A stretch of 64,000 nt of DNA from Maribacter sp. (GTDB lineage: Bacteria > Bacteroidota > Bacteroidia > Flavobacteriales > Flavobacteriaceae). The notes under the pieces are model-generated. The model was not told the origin of the DNA, searched no databases, and saw only the letters and a program-made list of their open reading frames with translations. Positions 62,800-64,000 of the stretch are shown here, piece by piece. Each line of letters starts with the position of its first letter. Within the stretch, counting starts at the first letter, position 1. The position numbers and the translations under genes are program-made. The DNA is taken from NCBI GenBank assembly GCA_024643345.1, contig JAHENB010000003.1, positions 96,132 to 160,131 of the forward strand, read 5' to 3'.

Positions 62800-63942
62800 T
62801 TGAAAATACTTTCCATCATCGATATCCATGGCGGCCTGGGTCAATTTCAAGGGCTTAAAAGTGTCTATCATGACCGCTAATTCTTCCGTTCTGCTCTTTC
62901 CGATACTGGCTTCATAGGTGCCAGGGTGGGGTCCATGCGGTATTCCGGCCGGATGCAACGAAATATAGCCTTGATCGATATTTTTCCTGCTCATGAAATC
63001 CCCATCCACATAGTACAGTACCTCGTCCGAATCGATATTGGAATGGTTGTAGGGTGCGGGAATGGCCTGTGGATGGTAATCGTACAATCTCGGCACGAAC
63101 GAACATACCACGAAGGCACTGGTCTCAAAGGTCTGGTGTACCGGTGGCGGTTGGTGAACCCGCCCGGTGATCGGTTCAAAATTATGGATTGAGAAGCCGT
63201 ATGGATAATTGTAGCCGTCCCAGCCGACCACGTCAAAAGGATGTGTGGCATATACCATATGGTGCAATTGCCCCTGCTTTTTCACCTTGATGAGGAATTC
63301 TCCTTTTTCATCATAAGTCTGCAGATTTTGGGGCAGTTTGAAGTCGCGCTCACAATAGGGAGAATGTTCCAAATGCTGGCCGAACCAATTGCGGTATCGC
63401 TTGGGGGTATAGATAGGATGATAGCTTTCGGTGACCAACAAACGATTGTCTTCCGTATCGAATTCGATCTGATAGATCATTCCCCTTGGCACCAAAAGAT
63501 AATCGCCATATTCAAAAGGAATCTCTCCGAGCATGGTCTTCAATTTTCCCTTGCCCTTATGAACGAACAGGAGTTCATCGGCATCGGTATTCTTATAAAA
63601 ATAACCGGTCATCGATTTTCTAGGTGCTGCCAAACCTACATGAACATCGTTGTTAAAGAGTACGGTTTTTCTGCTTTCCAAATAATCATCTTCCGGCTTG
63701 ATCTCGAATCCTTTTAACAGTCTCGATTTAATGTTATATGCCACCGCCGCCTTTGGCGCTATATCAAGGGTTTGTAAGACCTGTTTCACCTGGGTTGGCC
63801 TGTACAAATGGTACATCAAAGACGACATTCCATCAAAACCGATCGTGCCGAACAATTGCTCGTAATGCAACGAACCATCCTTTTTTCTAAAAATGGTATG
63901 TCGTTTTGGAGGTAAGGTTCCCAGTTTATGGTATAAAGGCAT
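62785..63942 (-). CDS. hmgA: Homogentisate 1,2-dioxygenase
   Basis: Opens the ring of homogentisate in tyrosine and phenylalanine breakdown, using Fe(II) and oxygen. A cupin protein of 385 residues with GYFYKNTDADELLFVHKGKG, YGDYLLVPRGMIYQIEFD, VVGWDGYNYPYGFSIHNFEP, and the iron-site part SDEVLYYVDGDFMSR and SLHPAGIPHGPHPGTYEAS. The track start is 11 codons earlier; MPLYHKLG at 63942 fits the family. The other genes of this pathway are not in the window; they may lie beyond its end. Confidence 0.94.
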   Translation of the reverse strand: MPLYHKLGTLPPKRHTIFRKKDGSLHYEQLFGTIGFDGMSSLMYHLYRPTQVKQVLQTLDIAPKAAVAYNIKSRLLKGFEIKPEDDYLESRKTVLFNNDVHVGLAAPRKSMTGYFYKNTDADELLFVHKGKGKLKTMLGEIPFEYGDYLLVPRGMIYQIEFDTEDNRLLVTESYHPIYTPKRYRNWFGQHLEHSPYCERDFKLPQNLQTYDEKGEFLIKVKKQGQLHHMVYATHPFDVVGWDGYNYPYGFSIHNFEPITGRVHQPPPVHQTFETSAFVVCSFVPRLYDYHPQAIPAPYNHSNIDSDEVLYYVDGDFMSRKNIDQGYISLHPAGIPHGPHPGTYEASIGKSRTEELAVMIDTFKPLKLTQAAMDIDDGKYFQSWLE

Positions 63943-63964
63943 TTTCTGTGGTTTTTGACTGTTA

Positions 63965-63972
63965 TAAAAATA
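63965..63972 (-). promoter_or_regulatory. Candidate -7 box of hmgA (TATTTTTA)
   Basis: TATTTTTA on the minus strand matches TAnnTTT with A for the last G, 22 bases before the chosen ATG. GTTTA lies about 20 bases upstream as a weak -33 element. It overlaps the longer ORF of the track, which supports the later start. Confidence 0.3.
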
Positions 63973-64000
63973 CAATAATTAGGGCACTTAAACACCTCCA

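Overview
The window is chromosomal DNA of a member of the Flavobacteriaceae (Bacteroidota), most likely a marine or environmental one. Several independent signs agree. The PhoX-like protein ends in a type IX secretion (T9SS) C-terminal sorting domain. Many genes are preceded by the Bacteroidota -7 box TAnnTTTG. ExbB-ExbD genes lie beside a PorT-type barrel, and there are an HYC_CC_PP protein, a DUF3347 protein, a membrane-attached MutS-like ATPase and a BlaI/M56 pair with a long periplasmic tail. Ribosome-binding sites are weak throughout, as is usual in this phylum. I see no complete insertion sequence, prophage, CRISPR array or rRNA. Two tRNA genes are present.

Layout. 1-3.7 kb: tail of an unknown gene, then asnS, rpoN and a PAP2-like membrane protein. 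3.8-7 kb (minus): ExbB, a small membrane protein, two ExbD proteins and a PorT-like barrel with its own promoter. 7-9.8 kb: tRNA-Ser, type I asparaginase, TatD nuclease and a small retropepsin-like protease. 9.9-15 kb (minus): 2-oxoglutarate dehydrogenase E1 (sucA) and E2 (sucB) with an M23-type protein between them. 15.2-18.3 kb: a small barrel protein, a secreted PhoX-like protein with MopE-type repeats, and an unknown protein. 18.4-25.4 kb: secreted amidohydrolase, galE, a DegT-type sugar aminotransferase, waaA, a small lipoprotein, a sugar porter and a 42-residue membrane protein with a clear terminator.

25.8-35.5 kb is a complete copper/silver resistance operon: HYC_CC_PP protein, CusA-type pump, TolC-type channel, free-standing DUF3347 protein, CopA-type ATPase and CusB-type adaptor. 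The ATPase would move Cu(I) out of the cytoplasm, and the three-part pump would move it across the outer membrane. Immediately downstream, on the other strand, is the decayed 3' end of a molybdopterin aldehyde/isoquinoline oxidoreductase gene. 35.9-41 kb holds a zinc-ribbon metallopeptidase followed by a circularly permuted ATP-grasp protein, an alpha-E protein and a transglutaminase. This set resembles a widespread but poorly understood peptide-tagging or peptide-synthesis system and is the best candidate here for under-described biology.

41.2-48.6 kb: sulfatase, tRNA-Leu, M20 dipeptidase, a BlaI/BlaR1-like pair with three operator-like sites laid over its promoter, and a DUF4407 protein. 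48.6-56.8 kb is mostly minus-strand housekeeping and small genes: MutS-like ATPase, YjbR, GNAT, Dabb, DUF4230, cyclase, hemW, ruvC, a TonB-like lipoprotein, DUF456 and a nitroreductase. 57-62.8 kb is a full histidine degradation operon, hutH-hutI-hutU-hutG, converting histidine to glutamate and formamide. It converges on hmgA (homogentisate dioxygenase, tyrosine degradation), and the two coding ends overlap.

All functions are read from motifs and family resemblance by eye; no database search was run.
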